DNA of 64,000 nucleotides from Candidatus Thiovulum imperiosus (GCA_024281175.1 JAMJTW010000010.1:36976-100975); one strand, 5' to 3'. Positions 45,142 to 54,969 are shown, numbered from the stretch's first letter. Notes: generated by a model not told the origin, from the sequence alone. Numbers and translations: made by a program.

Positions 45142-46491
45142 ATGAAGATTTTGCTCTTTAATCAAAATCCCGTAGTGGAAAAACTTGTTGTTTTAAGTGC
45201 TCAAAAAACTAAAGATGAATTAATCATAGCTGGTAGCACAGATGAGCTTATTAACGAGAACTTTGATTTACTTCTTTTAGATGATGACTCATTTATTACA
45301 GATAACGAAGTTTTAGAGGAGATAAAAGAGAGGGTAACTTTTACAAAAAGCTGTCTTATCACATCTCAAGATAGTACCATAGAAGATAGAGAGTTTGATG
45401 AGACTCTTCAAAAACCATTTCTTCCAACAGATTTAGTTGAAATTTTAGATAAATTTCACAAAAATTTAAATATTCGTCAAGAAGATGATTTAGAAATCTC
45501 TCCTATTGATGGCTTGGATTTAGAAGAGTTAAGTAAATTGGAAGATGATAAAAAAGAAGATGATGATTTTGAAACTATTATAAATAACGAAAAGAGTGAA
45601 CTGAAAAAAAGTTTAGGCATTGAAGAGATAAATGAAGATGACTTTCTCTCTGAAGATGAGTTTTTAGAAATTGAGAGCTTAGAAAATAATAGAGAAGATG
45701 AGTTAAAAGAGAGTCTTGCAAAAATAGATACTGCAATTCCAGATGATAGTACAGAATTACAAGATTTATCATTTTTAGATGATATTGATAAAGAAGAGAA
45801 AGTTACAGATTTGGATTTGGAACTTTCTAAAATGGAAGAGAAGCCAAAAGCAGAAGAGAAAATAGATGACTTGGATTTGGAACTTTCTAAAATGGAAGAG
45901 AAACCAAAAGAAGAGAAAGTTACAGATTTAGATTTTGAACTTTCTAAAATGGAAGATTTAGGAGAGAAGCCAAAAGCAGAAGAGAAAATAGATGATTTGG
46001 ATTTGGAACTTTCTAAAATGGAAGATTTAGGAGAGAAGCCAAAAGCAGAAGAGAAAATAGATGACTTGGATTTTGAACTTTCTAAAATGGAAGATTTAGG
46101 AGAGAAGCCAAAAGAAGAGAAAATAGATGACTTGGATTTTGAACTTTCTAAAATGGAAGATTTAGGAGAGAAGCCAAAAGCAGAAGAGAAAATAGAGGAC
46201 TTGGATTTTGAACTTTCCAAGATGGAAGATTTAGGAGAGACCATAAAAGTTGGAGAACCAGAGAGTATAGATGATATTACTGAAGATGATTTAAATGCAC
46301 TATTTGTAAATCGTACTTCTTCAAAAGGTAGTGTGGAAGAGGTAGAGAGCATGGAAGAGGAGAAAGTTTCAGTAAATAGTAGTGGAGACCTTGAAACTAT
46401 TATGGCTCTTTTAAAACAGCTTGATACAGTTGGACTTAAAAAAGTGCTTGATGGAATGGAAGTAAATATCTCAATATCATTTAAAAGTTGA
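45142..46491 (+). CDS. Highly acidic repeat protein with receiver-like N-terminus
   Basis: Residues 1-110 look like a degenerate receiver domain (KILLFNQNPVVEKLVVLSA, LLLLDDDSF, LQKPFLPTDLVEIL). A very acidic stretch and seven repeats of about 24 residues (DLDFELSKMEDLGEKPKAEE) follow. The C-terminal part (LETIMALLKQLDTVGLKKVLDGMEVNISISF) looks folded. Comparable poly-acidic proteins occur next to rsmD in other Campylobacterota. It overlaps rsmD by four bases. Function unknown; a scaffold is a guess. Confidence 0.7.
   Translation: MKILLFNQNPVVEKLVVLSAQKTKDELIIAGSTDELINENFDLLLLDDDSFITDNEVLEEIKERVTFTKSCLITSQDSTIEDREFDETLQKPFLPTDLVEILDKFHKNLNIRQEDDLEISPIDGLDLEELSKLEDDKKEDDDFETIINNEKSELKKSLGIEEINEDDFLSEDEFLEIESLENNREDELKESLAKIDTAIPDDSTELQDLSFLDDIDKEEKVTDLDLELSKMEEKPKAEEKIDDLDLELSKMEEKPKEEKVTDLDFELSKMEDLGEKPKAEEKIDDLDLELSKMEDLGEKPKAEEKIDDLDFELSKMEDLGEKPKEEKIDDLDFELSKMEDLGEKPKAEEKIEDLDFELSKMEDLGETIKVGEPESIDDITEDDLNALFVNRTSSKGSVEEVESMEEEKVSVNSSGDLETIMALLKQLDTVGLKKVLDGMEVNISISFKS
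45804..46245 (+). repeat. Seven in-frame tandem repeats
   Basis: Units of about 60-72 bp encode VTDLDLELSKMEEKPKAEEK and variants. Unit lengths are multiples of three, so copy-number change would not break the gene. Confidence 0.85.
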
Positions 46492-47045
46492 TGAACTCTA
46501 TTCAGATAAATGGAGGAAAGTATCGAGGTAAAAAGATATACTTTCCTGATACTCAAAATACCAGACCTTCAAAATCTATTGTTAGAAATTCTATCTTTGA
46601 CACTCTTCAAAACCAGATATTGCATAAAACTTTTTTAGAGCTTTTTGCTGGTAGTGGTTCTGTTGGTTTTGAAGCAATAAGTAGAGGTGCTGATGAGGTT
46701 CTTTTTTTTGAAAAAGGGAGAGAAGCAATTTCTACTCTATTTAAAAATAGAGATAGTTTCTCAGAAAAGATAAATGTAATTGAGGGTGATACATTTAAAA
46801 ATTTTAGTGTGGTTTTAAATTTAGAAAATAGAATTTTCTATGTAGACCCACCATTCAATATTAGAGATGGAATGGTAGATATATACCAGAAAAGCATAAA
46901 TCTTTTTGAAAATATAGAGAAAAAAGATGGTGATATCCTCATATTTGAACATATCTCTACTGAAAAATTTCCAGATAAAATTGGAGATTTTGAAAAATAT
47001 AAATTTAAAAAGTTTGGAAAAACTTCTTTAAGCTATTACTTATAG
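46488..47045 (+). CDS. rsmD: 16S rRNA (guanine-N2)-methyltransferase RsmD
   Basis: RsmD methylates G966 of 16S rRNA. The 185-residue protein has the N-terminal GGKYRGKKIYFPDTQNTRPS, SAM-binding LELFAGSGSVGFEAISRGA and catalytic FYVDPPFN. It is coupled to the acidic protein gene and is followed after eight bases by pssA. Confidence 0.9.
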   Translation: MMNSIQINGGKYRGKKIYFPDTQNTRPSKSIVRNSIFDTLQNQILHKTFLELFAGSGSVGFEAISRGADEVLFFEKGREAISTLFKNRDSFSEKINVIEGDTFKNFSVVLNLENRIFYVDPPFNIRDGMVDIYQKSINLFENIEKKDGDILIFEHISTEKFPDKIGDFEKYKFKKFGKTSLSYYL

Positions 47046-47053
47046 GAAAACAG

Positions 47054-47584
47054 ATGAACCCAAATTCAGATTTCAATTTAGCAAACCTCATCACTTTTGG
47101 AAATATTGGTGCTGGTTTAGTTGCTATCTATTTTATATCTCATGGAATGTATGAGTACGCTGTAATTTCAGCTTGGATTGGTGGAGCTTTAGATATTTTA
47201 GATGGTAAAGTAGCTCGAAAGTTTGGACTCTCTACCCAGTTTGGTATCCAATTAGACTCTTTTGCTGACTTTCTCTCTTTTGTCCTTGTCCCTCTACTTC
47301 TTCTCTACTTTGCAATTTTTAAAGAGGCTTCTCCACTTTTTGGATTTGTATTCCTCTTTTATACAGTAGCTGGTCTTCGAAGACTTATAAATTTCAATTT
47401 AAACTCTTCTGAAGGTAGTGTTCAAAAGTTCTTTGTTGGTGTTCCAACTCCACTTGGAGCAATTCTTCTCTGGTTTGGATTTCTAAGTTGGAGTTTTGGA
47501 TTTGCCAATGAGATAGGAATTGGAATTTATATTCTACTAATTGGATATCTCCTAAATTCGAAAATTAAAATCCCTCACCCATGA
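47054..47584 (+). CDS. pssA: CDP-diacylglycerol-serine O-phosphatidyltransferase
   Basis: This membrane enzyme makes phosphatidylserine, the precursor of phosphatidylethanolamine. The CDP-alcohol motif DGX2ARX8GX3DX3D is intact (DGKVARKFGLSTQFGIQLD). The 176-residue length is short compared with many PssA proteins. It overlaps waaF by four bases, so lipid and LPS genes form one unit. Confidence 0.85.
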   Translation: MNPNSDFNLANLITFGNIGAGLVAIYFISHGMYEYAVISAWIGGALDILDGKVARKFGLSTQFGIQLDSFADFLSFVLVPLLLLYFAIFKEASPLFGFVFLFYTVAGLRRLINFNLNSSEGSVQKFFVGVPTPLGAILLWFGFLSWSFGFANEIGIGIYILLIGYLLNSKIKIPHP

Positions 47585-48522
47585 AAATCTTAGTTGAAAC
47601 ACCAACTTGGCTTGGAGATAGCGTTATGGCTACTCCAATGCTTCAAAATTTAAGAAAGCTCTATCCAAATTCTGAAATATCTCTTATTGGTTCACCAGTC
47701 TCTATTCAAATTCTTCAAGGTTTTGCAGATAGATATTTTATTCTGCAAAGAGAGAAAAATCGCTTTAAAGAGATTTTAGAAATTTCAAAATCTATTGGAA
47801 AAGTAGATATTGCATTCTCTCTCAGAACTTCTATTTACTCTGGTCTTCTCCAACTTCTTACAGCAAAACAGAGAGTTGGAATCTCAAAAACTTCAAATAG
47901 ATTCTTTCTTACAGATAAAATATTTCCAAAAAATGGAATCCACCAAGTTGAAAAATATCTCTCTCTTTTAGAAAATAGTAAAGAAAGTGATTTACATCTC
48001 TACTTCTCTCCAAAAAAGTTTTCAAAAGAGACATTGGGAATTAATGCAGGAGCAACTTATGGTAGTGCGAAAAGATGGTATCCAGAGAGATTTGCTAAAG
48101 TTATTGAAAATCTCTCAAGTAGATATGAGACAATTCTTTTTGGTGGAAAAGGTGAAATTGATATAAATAGAGATATTGAGAATATCTTAAAAGAGAGAAG
48201 AGTTTCAAATTTTACAAATCTTGCTGGAAAGACTTCTATTCAAGAACTTGCTGAAAATATAGGAGGACTATCTCTTTTTATAACAAATGATAGCGGTCCA
48301 ATGCACATTGCTGGAGCTTATAAAATTCCAACAATTACTATTTTTGGTTCTACAAATCATACTGAAACAGACCAGTGGAAAAATGAAAAAAGTTTCATTG
48401 TTAGAAAAGAGATGGAATGTTCTCCTTGTATGAAAAGGGAGTGTCCTCTAAAACACCACAACTGCATGAAAGAGATATATCCAGAAGATATTTTAAAAGT
48501 TATTTCAGAATTCAAACTATAA
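47581..48522 (+). CDS. waaF: ADP-heptose:LPS heptosyltransferase II
   Basis: The GT9 enzyme adds the second heptose to the lipopolysaccharide inner core. Its features are ETPTWLGDSVMATPML at the start, NAGATYGSAKRWYPERFA, ITNDSGPMHIAGA and the cysteine-rich end CSPCMKRECPLKHHNCM. The 313-residue length is normal. Confidence 0.9.
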   Translation: MKILVETPTWLGDSVMATPMLQNLRKLYPNSEISLIGSPVSIQILQGFADRYFILQREKNRFKEILEISKSIGKVDIAFSLRTSIYSGLLQLLTAKQRVGISKTSNRFFLTDKIFPKNGIHQVEKYLSLLENSKESDLHLYFSPKKFSKETLGINAGATYGSAKRWYPERFAKVIENLSSRYETILFGGKGEIDINRDIENILKERRVSNFTNLAGKTSIQELAENIGGLSLFITNDSGPMHIAGAYKIPTITIFGSTNHTETDQWKNEKSFIVRKEMECSPCMKRECPLKHHNCMKEIYPEDILKVISEFKL

Positions 48523-48820
48523 AAACTGCTAACCAAATTGTGGGATTTTCAGTATAAGTTACTTTGTGTTTCTGATGAGCTTTGATGTAGAGAAAATCGC
48601 CTTTTGCAAGGTAGAAAATTTCACCATTCTCATATTTTATAATAGCACTTCCACTTAGAATTACTACAAATTCATCTTCGTCTTGGTCATACCAAAAATC
48701 TTCAGGTGTGGTTTGACCATAAGAAACTATTCTCTCTACTTTTACTTTTTCGTTTTGAAATACTGTTTGAAAAAACTCTTCTCTACTATTTTCTGGAATA
48801 TTTTGGAGGAAATTGAACAT
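48512..48820 (-). CDS. Small cupin domain protein
   Basis: The 102-residue protein has a cupin barrel with FVVILSGSAIIKYENGEIFYLAKGDFLYIKAHQKHKVTYT, keeping the final histidines. It resembles the cupin_2 proteins annotated with phosphomannose isomerase-like folds. Substrate unknown. Its last codons overlap the waaF end in the opposite direction. Confidence 0.75.
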   Translation of the reverse strand: MFNFLQNIPENSREEFFQTVFQNEKVKVERIVSYGQTTPEDFWYDQDEDEFVVILSGSAIIKYENGEIFYLAKGDFLYIKAHQKHKVTYTENPTIWLAVFIV

Positions 48821-48892
48821 ATAATTCTTTTTTGTATAATTTTATGTTTCTTGACTTAAAAGTAGAAAGGAGGTAATTATAAGGAATAGAAA

Positions 48893-49375
48893 TTGAGAAA
48901 AATTAAGTTTAGCAAAGATAGATTAGAAGAGAAAAAGTTACTTCTTGAAATAGAGAAGATAAAATCAGAAACAGCTAAAAACAGGTCAGAAATTCAGAAA
49001 AACCTTTCTACTGTAAAGAAAGATGAGTTTGAAATTGAAATGAGACTTTTAGAAGCAAAAGACCATCGTGGTATAATATCTACATTCTTAGGTTCTGCTG
49101 TTGTTGTGCTTTTGGCATTAGTAAAACTAGATTTACACTACTTGTTTATACAAGCCGACTTGTATGTAATTGTTGTGTTATTTGGGTCAGTAGCAATAAG
49201 AACTTTAAAGAAAAATAAAGAGATAAAAAAACTAACTCTTAAATATAAACAAGAAGATATTCGACAAAGGTCAAAAATAATGAGTTTATTAGCAATAGCT
49301 ACACCAATTATTTTAGGAATAATGACTGTTGTTGCTGTTTATTGGGAAGATATTCAATATCTAATTAAAGAATAA
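48893..49375 (+). CDS. Membrane protein of unknown function
   Basis: The 160-residue product starts at TTG after AAGGA. It has a charged coiled N-terminus (LEEKKLLLEIEKIKSETAKNR) and three hydrophobic helices (FLGSAVVVLLALVKL, LYVIVVLFGSVAI, LLAIATPIILGIMTVVAVYW). I do not recognise it. It is flanked by minus-strand metabolic genes. Confidence 0.5.
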   Translation: MRKIKFSKDRLEEKKLLLEIEKIKSETAKNRSEIQKNLSTVKKDEFEIEMRLLEAKDHRGIISTFLGSAVVVLLALVKLDLHYLFIQADLYVIVVLFGSVAIRTLKKNKEIKKLTLKYKQEDIRQRSKIMSLLAIATPIILGIMTVVAVYWEDIQYLIKE

Positions 49376-49443
49376 ATGATTTTTTAAGTTAAGAAACAAA
49401 TTTGAACCTCTTTTCTACTTTTGGGGACTTTTGTCCCCGTAAG

Positions 49444-50316
49444 TTATTTAGATAAAACTTCTCTAACAGCTTTTCCAATATCAGCAGGAGAAACAACAAC
49501 TTTAACTCCAGCCTCTTCGAGAGCAGCCATTTTCTCAGCAGCAGTTCCAGCTGAACCAGAAATAATAGCTCCAGCATGTCCCATTCTCTTACCTTTTGGT
49601 GCTGTTTGACCAGCAATAAATGCAACAACAGGTTTTGTGATGTTCTCTTTAATAAACTTTGCAGCTTGAATCTCAAGATCTCCACCAATCTCACCAATCA
49701 TAACAATCGCTTCTGTTTCAGGGTCATTTTCAAACATTGGAAGAAGTTGTTTGTAAGAGAGTCCAATAATTGGGTCTCCACCAATTCCAACTGCTGTTGT
49801 AATTCCATAACCCTCTTTTACAACTTGGTTAGCTGACTCATAAGTTAGAGTTCCAGATTTAGAGATAAGTCCAACATTTCCTTTTTTGAAAATGAACCCT
49901 GGCATAATTCCGATTTTACACTCTTCAGCAGTAATGATACCTGGACAGTTTGGTCCAATTGTGTTCATTCCATGTTTTGTAGCGTAAGCCTTAGCCATAC
50001 CCATATCTTTAACTGGAGCACCCTCTGTAATGATTACAGCAAGTTCAATTCCAGCATCAGCAGCTTCCATAACAGCGTCAGCAACAAATGCAGGTGGAAC
50101 AAAAATCATAGAGACAGTTGCTCCTGTATTTTGAACAGCTTCAGAAACTGTATTGAAAACAGGTTTTCCTAAATGCTCTTGACCACCTTTGTTTGGAGTA
50201 ACACCCCCAACAATTTGAGTTCCATAATCAAGACATTGACTAGCGTGAAAAGTTCCCTCTTTTCCTGTGAAACCTTGAACTATAACTTTTGTATCTTTAT
50301 TTACTAAAATACTCAT
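49444..50316 (-). CDS. sucD: Succinyl-CoA synthetase alpha subunit
   Basis: The subunit carries the CoA-binding domain ([20 protein letters not shown]), [20 protein letters not shown] and the phosphohistidine region [17 protein letters not shown]. With SucC it links succinyl-CoA to succinate and nucleotide triphosphate. Unusually, two small genes separate it from sucC. Confidence 0.95.
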   Translation of the reverse strand: MSILVNKDTKVIVQGFTGKEGTFHASQCLDYGTQIVGGVTPNKGGQEHLGKPVFNTVSEAVQNTGATVSMIFVPPAFVADAVMEAADAGIELAVIITEGAPVKDMGMAKAYATKHGMNTIGPNCPGIITAEECKIGIMPGFIFKKGNVGLISKSGTLTYESANQVVKEGYGITTAVGIGGDPIIGLSYKQLLPMFENDPETEAIVMIGEIGGDLEIQAAKFIKENITKPVVAFIAGQTAPKGKRMGHAGAIISGSAGTAAEKMAALEEAGVKVVVSPADIGKAVREVLSK

Positions 50317-50334
50317 TCTTATCCTTTTAAATTT

Positions 50335-50670
50335 TTATTCTTGAACTCCATAGCACTTTTCTATTTCCAAACTTTTTAAGTTTTCCAACCTGCTATTAGA
50401 ATAGTCATGTTCAATTCCACTTATAAGAATAAATGGAAGTAACAGTAAATCAAACTCACTATAAGTAACAGGAGTCCTATTTCTTCTAGCAATTTCTAAC
50501 TCAATTTCAATCTTCCTCTTTTTTTCACGAACCTCATCGCAACTCAAAACAGAGTCATAATAGAATTCGCTTTTATAGGGTAGGCTAGGTGAAGTTGGAG
50601 AACTTGAAAGCTCTCGTTCATAAAATTCAGCGAAAAGAAAAATAGGAAATAGAAGAAGTGCTATTTTCAT
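50335..50670 (-). CDS. Small exported protein, unknown
   Basis: The 111-residue protein begins with a signal peptide (KIALLLFPIFLFAEFYERE) and has two cysteines in the mature part (LSCDEVREKK and EKCYGVQ). No family recognised. It overlaps the next gene by four bases and is wedged between sucC and sucD. Confidence 0.5.
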   Translation of the reverse strand: MKIALLLFPIFLFAEFYERELSSSPTSPSLPYKSEFYYDSVLSCDEVREKKRKIEIELEIARRNRTPVTYSEFDLLLLPFILISGIEHDYSNSRLENLKSLEIEKCYGVQE

Positions 50671-51110
50671 GATATTAATGGCTTTATAGAATTAACTCGA
50701 CATTTGATGAGGTCTAGGAAATCTGGAAATTTTGAAATATCTAACTCAGGTTTATTTCCTGGTAAATACTTTATCTTTCCCCAAATATTTTCAAGTTCAT
50801 CATTTGTAACTGGTTTATTCAATACTTGAATATCTTTTAAATGATACTCTCCAAAATGTCCATCATCAGATTCTTCGTATTTTTTAACATTAACAAGTTC
50901 AGCAAGAGCTATTAAATGCTTTTTGTATCTAAATAATAAAAGAGTTTTTTTACTAGAGTCAAACTTTATTCCTCTCTTTTTATAACGGAAAAATTGATTC
51001 TCTCTTTTTGGATAAGTATTTACATAATATTCCTCTTGAACTTCTTCAATAGACTTATTATTAAACTCTTCTTCTGTTGTAGGAACAATTAAAATTCTCG
51101 AATAAACCAC
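50667..51110 (-). CDS. Small cytosolic protein, unknown
   Basis: The 147-residue protein (RILIVPTTEEEFNNKSIEEVQ, FRYKKRGIKFDSSKKTLLLFRYKK, DIQVLNKPVTNDELENIWGKI) has no signal peptide. I do not recognise the family. It is six bases behind the sucC stop and presumably co-transcribed with sucC and sucD. Confidence 0.5.
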   Translation of the reverse strand: MVYSRILIVPTTEEEFNNKSIEEVQEEYYVNTYPKRENQFFRYKKRGIKFDSSKKTLLLFRYKKHLIALAELVNVKKYEESDDGHFGEYHLKDIQVLNKPVTNDELENIWGKIKYLPGNKPELDISKFPDFLDLIKCRVNSIKPLIS

Positions 51111-51116
51111 TTGACT

Positions 51117-52280
51117 CTATTTACTAGCTTCGACTACTTTTTTTGCACCATCAACTAGATTATCAGCAGAGATGATATTTTCAATTTGTGAATTTCTTAA
51201 AATCTCAGCAGCCTCTTCAGCATTTGTTCCATCAAGTCTAACAACAACTGGAACATCAACTTTTGTTATTTTTGTAGCTTCAAGAATACCGTTAGCAACT
51301 CTATCACATCGAACAATTCCACCAAAAATATTTACAAAGATAGCTTTAACATTTGGGTCTTGGAGAATGATTTCAAAACCTTTTGCAACTGTTTGAGGGT
51401 TAGCTCCTCCACCCACATCAAGGAAGTTCGCAGGTTGTCCGCCCTCATGTTTAATGATGTCCATTGTAGCCATAGCAAGACCAGCACCATTAACCATACA
51501 ACCAACTTGTCCATCAAGTTTTATATAGCTAAGTCCAAACTGTTTTGCTTCTGTCTCCGTAGGCTCCTCTTCTGAAAGGTCTCTCATCGCTTCAATATCA
51601 GCTTGTCTTCCAAGAGCATTATCATCAAAGCCCATTTTCCCGTCAAGAGCGATAAATTTGCTTTCTCCTGTTTTAATTAGAGGATTAATTTCCACCATTT
51701 CAGCGTCAGTATCCATATAAGCGTTGTAAAGTGCGAAAACAAGTTTTCCAAAATGCTTCTGCTCCTCTTTTGATAGTCCAAGACCAAAAGCTAATTCTCT
51801 AGCATGAAAACCTTGAATTCCAATTGCTGGGTCTACCGCAACTGTTACGATTTTTTCAGGAGTCTCTTCAGCAACAGTCTCAATATCCATACCACCTTCA
51901 GTTGAAGCCATAAAAATAGGCATCTCTTTAGCTCTATCTAAAACTACGGAAAGGTAGTATTCAGATTGGATATCAGCACCCTCTTCGATATAAACTTTCT
52001 GAACAAGTTTTCCTTCAGGTCCAGTTTGGTGTGTAACAAGTTGCATTCCAAGAATAGCAGTTGCGTGTTCTCGAACCTCATCGAGAGATTTAGCTAGTTT
52101 TACACCACCGCCAAGACCTCGACCTCCAGCATGAATTTGAGCTTTTACAACCCAGATATTTCCACCTAACTCTTCAGCATTCTTTACTGCTTCATCTACT
52201 GTATTAGCGATAATTCCCCGTGGAGTTGGAACACCATACTTTTTGAAAATCTCTTTTGCTTGATATTCGTGAATATTCAA
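51117..52280 (-). CDS. sucC: Succinyl-CoA synthetase beta subunit
   Basis: The ATP-grasp N-terminus MNIHEYQAKEIFKKYGVPTPRG, QIHAGGRGLGGGVKLAKS and the C-terminal NIFGGIVRCDRVANGI and VPVVVRLDGTNAEEA are diagnostic. At 387 residues it has standard length. It heads the interrupted sucCD unit. Confidence 0.96.
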   Translation of the reverse strand: MNIHEYQAKEIFKKYGVPTPRGIIANTVDEAVKNAEELGGNIWVVKAQIHAGGRGLGGGVKLAKSLDEVREHATAILGMQLVTHQTGPEGKLVQKVYIEEGADIQSEYYLSVVLDRAKEMPIFMASTEGGMDIETVAEETPEKIVTVAVDPAIGIQGFHARELAFGLGLSKEEQKHFGKLVFALYNAYMDTDAEMVEINPLIKTGESKFIALDGKMGFDDNALGRQADIEAMRDLSEEEPTETEAKQFGLSYIKLDGQVGCMVNGAGLAMATMDIIKHEGGQPANFLDVGGGANPQTVAKGFEIILQDPNVKAIFVNIFGGIVRCDRVANGILEATKITKVDVPVVVRLDGTNAEEAAEILRNSQIENIISADNLVDGAKKVVEASK

Positions 52281-52375
52281 GTTTTTCCTTTTCCATAAGA
52301 TTTATTTTTTTCATTTTATCAAATCTAACCAAAAGGAAAACTTTTTATGTTTAGAAGAAAGAGTAGAAATATAAA

Positions 52376-53593
52376 CTATATCATTTTATTATCATCTTCT
52401 ACTGCTTTTTGGAACTCTTCAGAAAATTCTGGAAATACTGAACGAACAGCAGTCCATGCTGGAAGAACACTAACACCCATTGGGTCTTCAAGAAATGTTT
52501 GGTGAGCAATTTCAAGAGTCTCTTCAAAAGCAGAAATTGCTTCAAATTCCATTTGACGAAGATAGGAGAGACCATTTATTTTAGAAAGAGCATTATATTT
52601 TGCTATGGCAAGTCTGGACTCTCTATGATAAGCTGAAGTTATAGTTTTTAAATTTGATGGAGTAAATATAACACCTTGTTGGCTCATCTCTCTAAAAATA
52701 GCTTGAGCTATTTCACTAGCCATTTTTAAAATCCCTTGGTCAATATACTCTTTTGTCATATTCTGATGTTTATGTTCATAAGACTCCATAATTTCAGTTT
52801 GACAAATTCTATTTGTAGAGGTGTTGTTATAGACTTCGCTCAGAGTAGAAACTTCTAAACCCCAAGTTGGTGAAATTCGAATACCTCTAGCAAGAGAGCG
52901 GATAAATGCAAATTCACCAGAAAGAGAGTATCTAAAACTATCCATATACTCTAAATAGTCGCTTTTTCCAAGAGTTCTCTCAATAGCCTTAATTAGAGGA
53001 GTGAAAAACAACCTCATCACTCTACCATGAAGTTTTCCAGTAACTCTTGCATAATACCCTTTATTGAATTCAAAATCGAGAGCTGGGTGAACAACAGGAT
53101 AGAGCAATCTAGCAGGAATTTCTCGAGTGTAATTTATAATATCAGCATCATGAAAAGCTATTGCATAAGCATTGACATCTGTAAGAACATATCCAGTTGA
53201 GAGCCAAACATTTCGCCCTTTTCCTGAATAGTCTATTCCTCTAAAACCTGCATCATCTAACTTTTGAAGTAGAGCTTTAATTCTATCTCCATCATTCCAG
53301 ATAACATCAACTTTTGTTGGAAAGTTGGCAACTAAACTTTTAACATATAGAAACTCCTCTTTTGAAGCCTTGTCAAGACCTATCACTATCTTGTACAGAT
53401 AGTTCACTTTCTTCAACTCATCAAGGATTTTGAAAATAGGCTTGTTTTGGAATTCAGAGTATAGTGCAGGAATGATTAGAGTCATAGTTCTTCTTTTGGA
53501 AAACTCGGAAAGTTCCTCTTCCATCGCCTCTAAACTTCTATTTCCAACATTATGTAGAGTTGTTATCACTCCATTTTGAAAAAAGTCTGCCAA
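52376..53593 (-). CDS. GT81-like glycosyltransferase (glucosyl-3-phosphoglycerate synthase type)
   Basis: The 405-residue protein has a GT-A fold pattern: LIIPALYSEFQNKPIFKIL, GKGRNVWLSTGYVL and the metal site AFHDADIINY. The block FRYSLSGEFAFIRSLARGIRI and the later HKHQN fit the GT81 family, which makes glucosyl- or mannosyl-3-phosphoglycerate for compatible solutes. No matching phosphatase gene lies beside it, so the exact product is an inference. Confidence 0.65.
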   Translation of the reverse strand: MADFFQNGVITTLHNVGNRSLEAMEEELSEFSKRRTMTLIIPALYSEFQNKPIFKILDELKKVNYLYKIVIGLDKASKEEFLYVKSLVANFPTKVDVIWNDGDRIKALLQKLDDAGFRGIDYSGKGRNVWLSTGYVLTDVNAYAIAFHDADIINYTREIPARLLYPVVHPALDFEFNKGYYARVTGKLHGRVMRLFFTPLIKAIERTLGKSDYLEYMDSFRYSLSGEFAFIRSLARGIRISPTWGLEVSTLSEVYNNTSTNRICQTEIMESYEHKHQNMTKEYIDQGILKMASEIAQAIFREMSQQGVIFTPSNLKTITSAYHRESRLAIAKYNALSKINGLSYLRQMEFEAISAFEETLEIAHQTFLEDPMGVSVLPAWTAVRSVFPEFSEEFQKAVEDDNKMI

Positions 53594-53606
53594 CTTTACC
53601 TCCTTA

Positions 53607-53816
53607 CTATCTGTTTAAAGCAACAGCTATCATCAATTCTGTATCACTCTTTTCAACAAGTGAGAAACTATGTTTTTTACAAAAAGTCTCATTCATCTCT
53701 TCAACTAACTCATTCGCTTCTGCAAGAGCTGCCTCTTTTGTTTCAAAGTTTTGAGTTTGTGGAATTTCAGCTCTTTTAGCACAGCCACAAAGTTTCTCAA
53801 CTGTAAGATTTACCAT
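53607..53816 (-). CDS. Small conserved-looking cytosolic protein
   Basis: The 69-residue product (CGCAKRAEIPQTQNFETKEAAL, then MNETFCKKHSFSLVEKSD) has a CGC motif and a later cysteine. It starts at ATG after AGGAAA and ends 13 bases before the glycosyltransferase, so the two may be co-transcribed. Not recognised. Confidence 0.55.
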   Translation of the reverse strand: MVNLTVEKLCGCAKRAEIPQTQNFETKEAALAEANELVEEMNETFCKKHSFSLVEKSDTELMIAVALNR

Positions 53817-53877
53817 ATATATTTCCTTTTTCCTGAAATGGTATCAGATTTTTTACTTTTAGAATGGAAATCAGGCT

Positions 53878-54969
53878 TCAACTCTCTTTTTTATAAGTTG
53901 GTAGTGGAATTCCGCTACCTTGAGTAGCTTTCTCTATAAATCTTGGAATTGTTTTTAGTTGTCCTTTTTGAAGTTTTTTAAGTCTATCGATGAGGTGAAA
54001 TTCCCAATCTTCTTTTGTCTTGTCAGCTCTCTCCAGTAGAAAACTATTTATCTCTTCATTGTAAGATTTATGAACAGAAGCAATTCCAGAGATGATAGAG
54101 AGAATTACAAGAGAGTAGTTTGGAGAGACCTGTAAAACCTGTTTTATAGCCTCTTCTGGTTGAGAATATCCAAATATAACTTCCAAAACTTCTTCCTCTT
54201 TATGGTATATCTGTTGAAATTCTAAATCTAAGGAGCGAAGAAGCTCTTTTGGTAACTCATCACCTTTCTGTTTATTCATTAAAAATTTAAGAGATTTAGC
54301 TAAATTTTCCCAAATATCTCCCCAAGATTTGGAAATAGTTCCTGTTGGATTTTTTATTCCTTTATAATAGATGTGTCCTTTCAAAGTTTTAGTTCTTTTT
54401 ACCAAATCTCCAACCACCTCTTTATGAGTTTTATTTATTATCTCTTTATCAAAATCAACAATAAGTTTTTTAGGTTCAAGGTCAGCCAATACAGGAGGTG
54501 GTTTCTCAATTATCTCTACACAAGTATAGGCATCATCTCTGTTGCTATCTTTAAACTCTACTGAAGAGAGATACTCAACTCTTCTAAAATCTGTTTTATC
54601 AAGTTTGCAATTGTGGAAGATAGAGCCTCTTAAGGCACTATCTCGAAAATCAAATTGAGTTAAATTGCAATTTCTAAAAGTTGTATTTTGAAAATTTGTT
54701 TGAGATATAGTTACTGTATTGAGTTTGCTATTTATAATAATACACTCTCGAAAAGTTGTATTTGAGAAATTTGAGTCTGAAAAATCTGTATTGTTAAATA
54801 TAAAGCCAACGAGCTTTTTACTTCGTAAATCTATATTTTTACAGTTTATCGCTTTTGAAGAGTTTTTTATAATATATTTATTCCAGAACGCTTTTCCATT
54901 TTCAATAGACCATTTTAAAAATCTATGAATTTCATGCTGTGTATTCTTTTTAGGATATGGAATATTCAT
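53878..54969 (-). CDS. Pentapeptide-repeat protein
   Basis: Residues 45-135 form pentapeptide repeats (NNTDFSDSNFSNTTFRECI, QTNFQNTTFRNCNLTQFDF), which fold as a right-handed beta helix. The rest is helical, unlike the island protein at 27912, and has no membrane segment. It overlaps the TPR gene by four bases. Function unknown. Confidence 0.65.
   Translation of the reverse strand: MNIPYPKKNTQHEIHRFLKWSIENGKAFWNKYIIKNSSKAINCKNIDLRSKKLVGFIFNNTDFSDSNFSNTTFRECIIINSKLNTVTISQTNFQNTTFRNCNLTQFDFRDSALRGSIFHNCKLDKTDFRRVEYLSSVEFKDSNRDDAYTCVEIIEKPPPVLADLEPKKLIVDFDKEIINKTHKEVVGDLVKRTKTLKGHIYYKGIKNPTGTISKSWGDIWENLAKSLKFLMNKQKGDELPKELLRSLDLEFQQIYHKEEEVLEVIFGYSQPEEAIKQVLQVSPNYSLVILSIISGIASVHKSYNEEINSFLLERADKTKEDWEFHLIDRLKKLQKGQLKTIPRFIEKATQGSGIPLPTYKKES

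Noticed and set aside
45477-46556. 359-residue minus-strand ORF opposite the acidic repeat protein
   Set aside because: It is the mirror of the tandem repeats: serine-rich low complexity, no start context, and the plus frame has conserved ends and coupling to rsmD.
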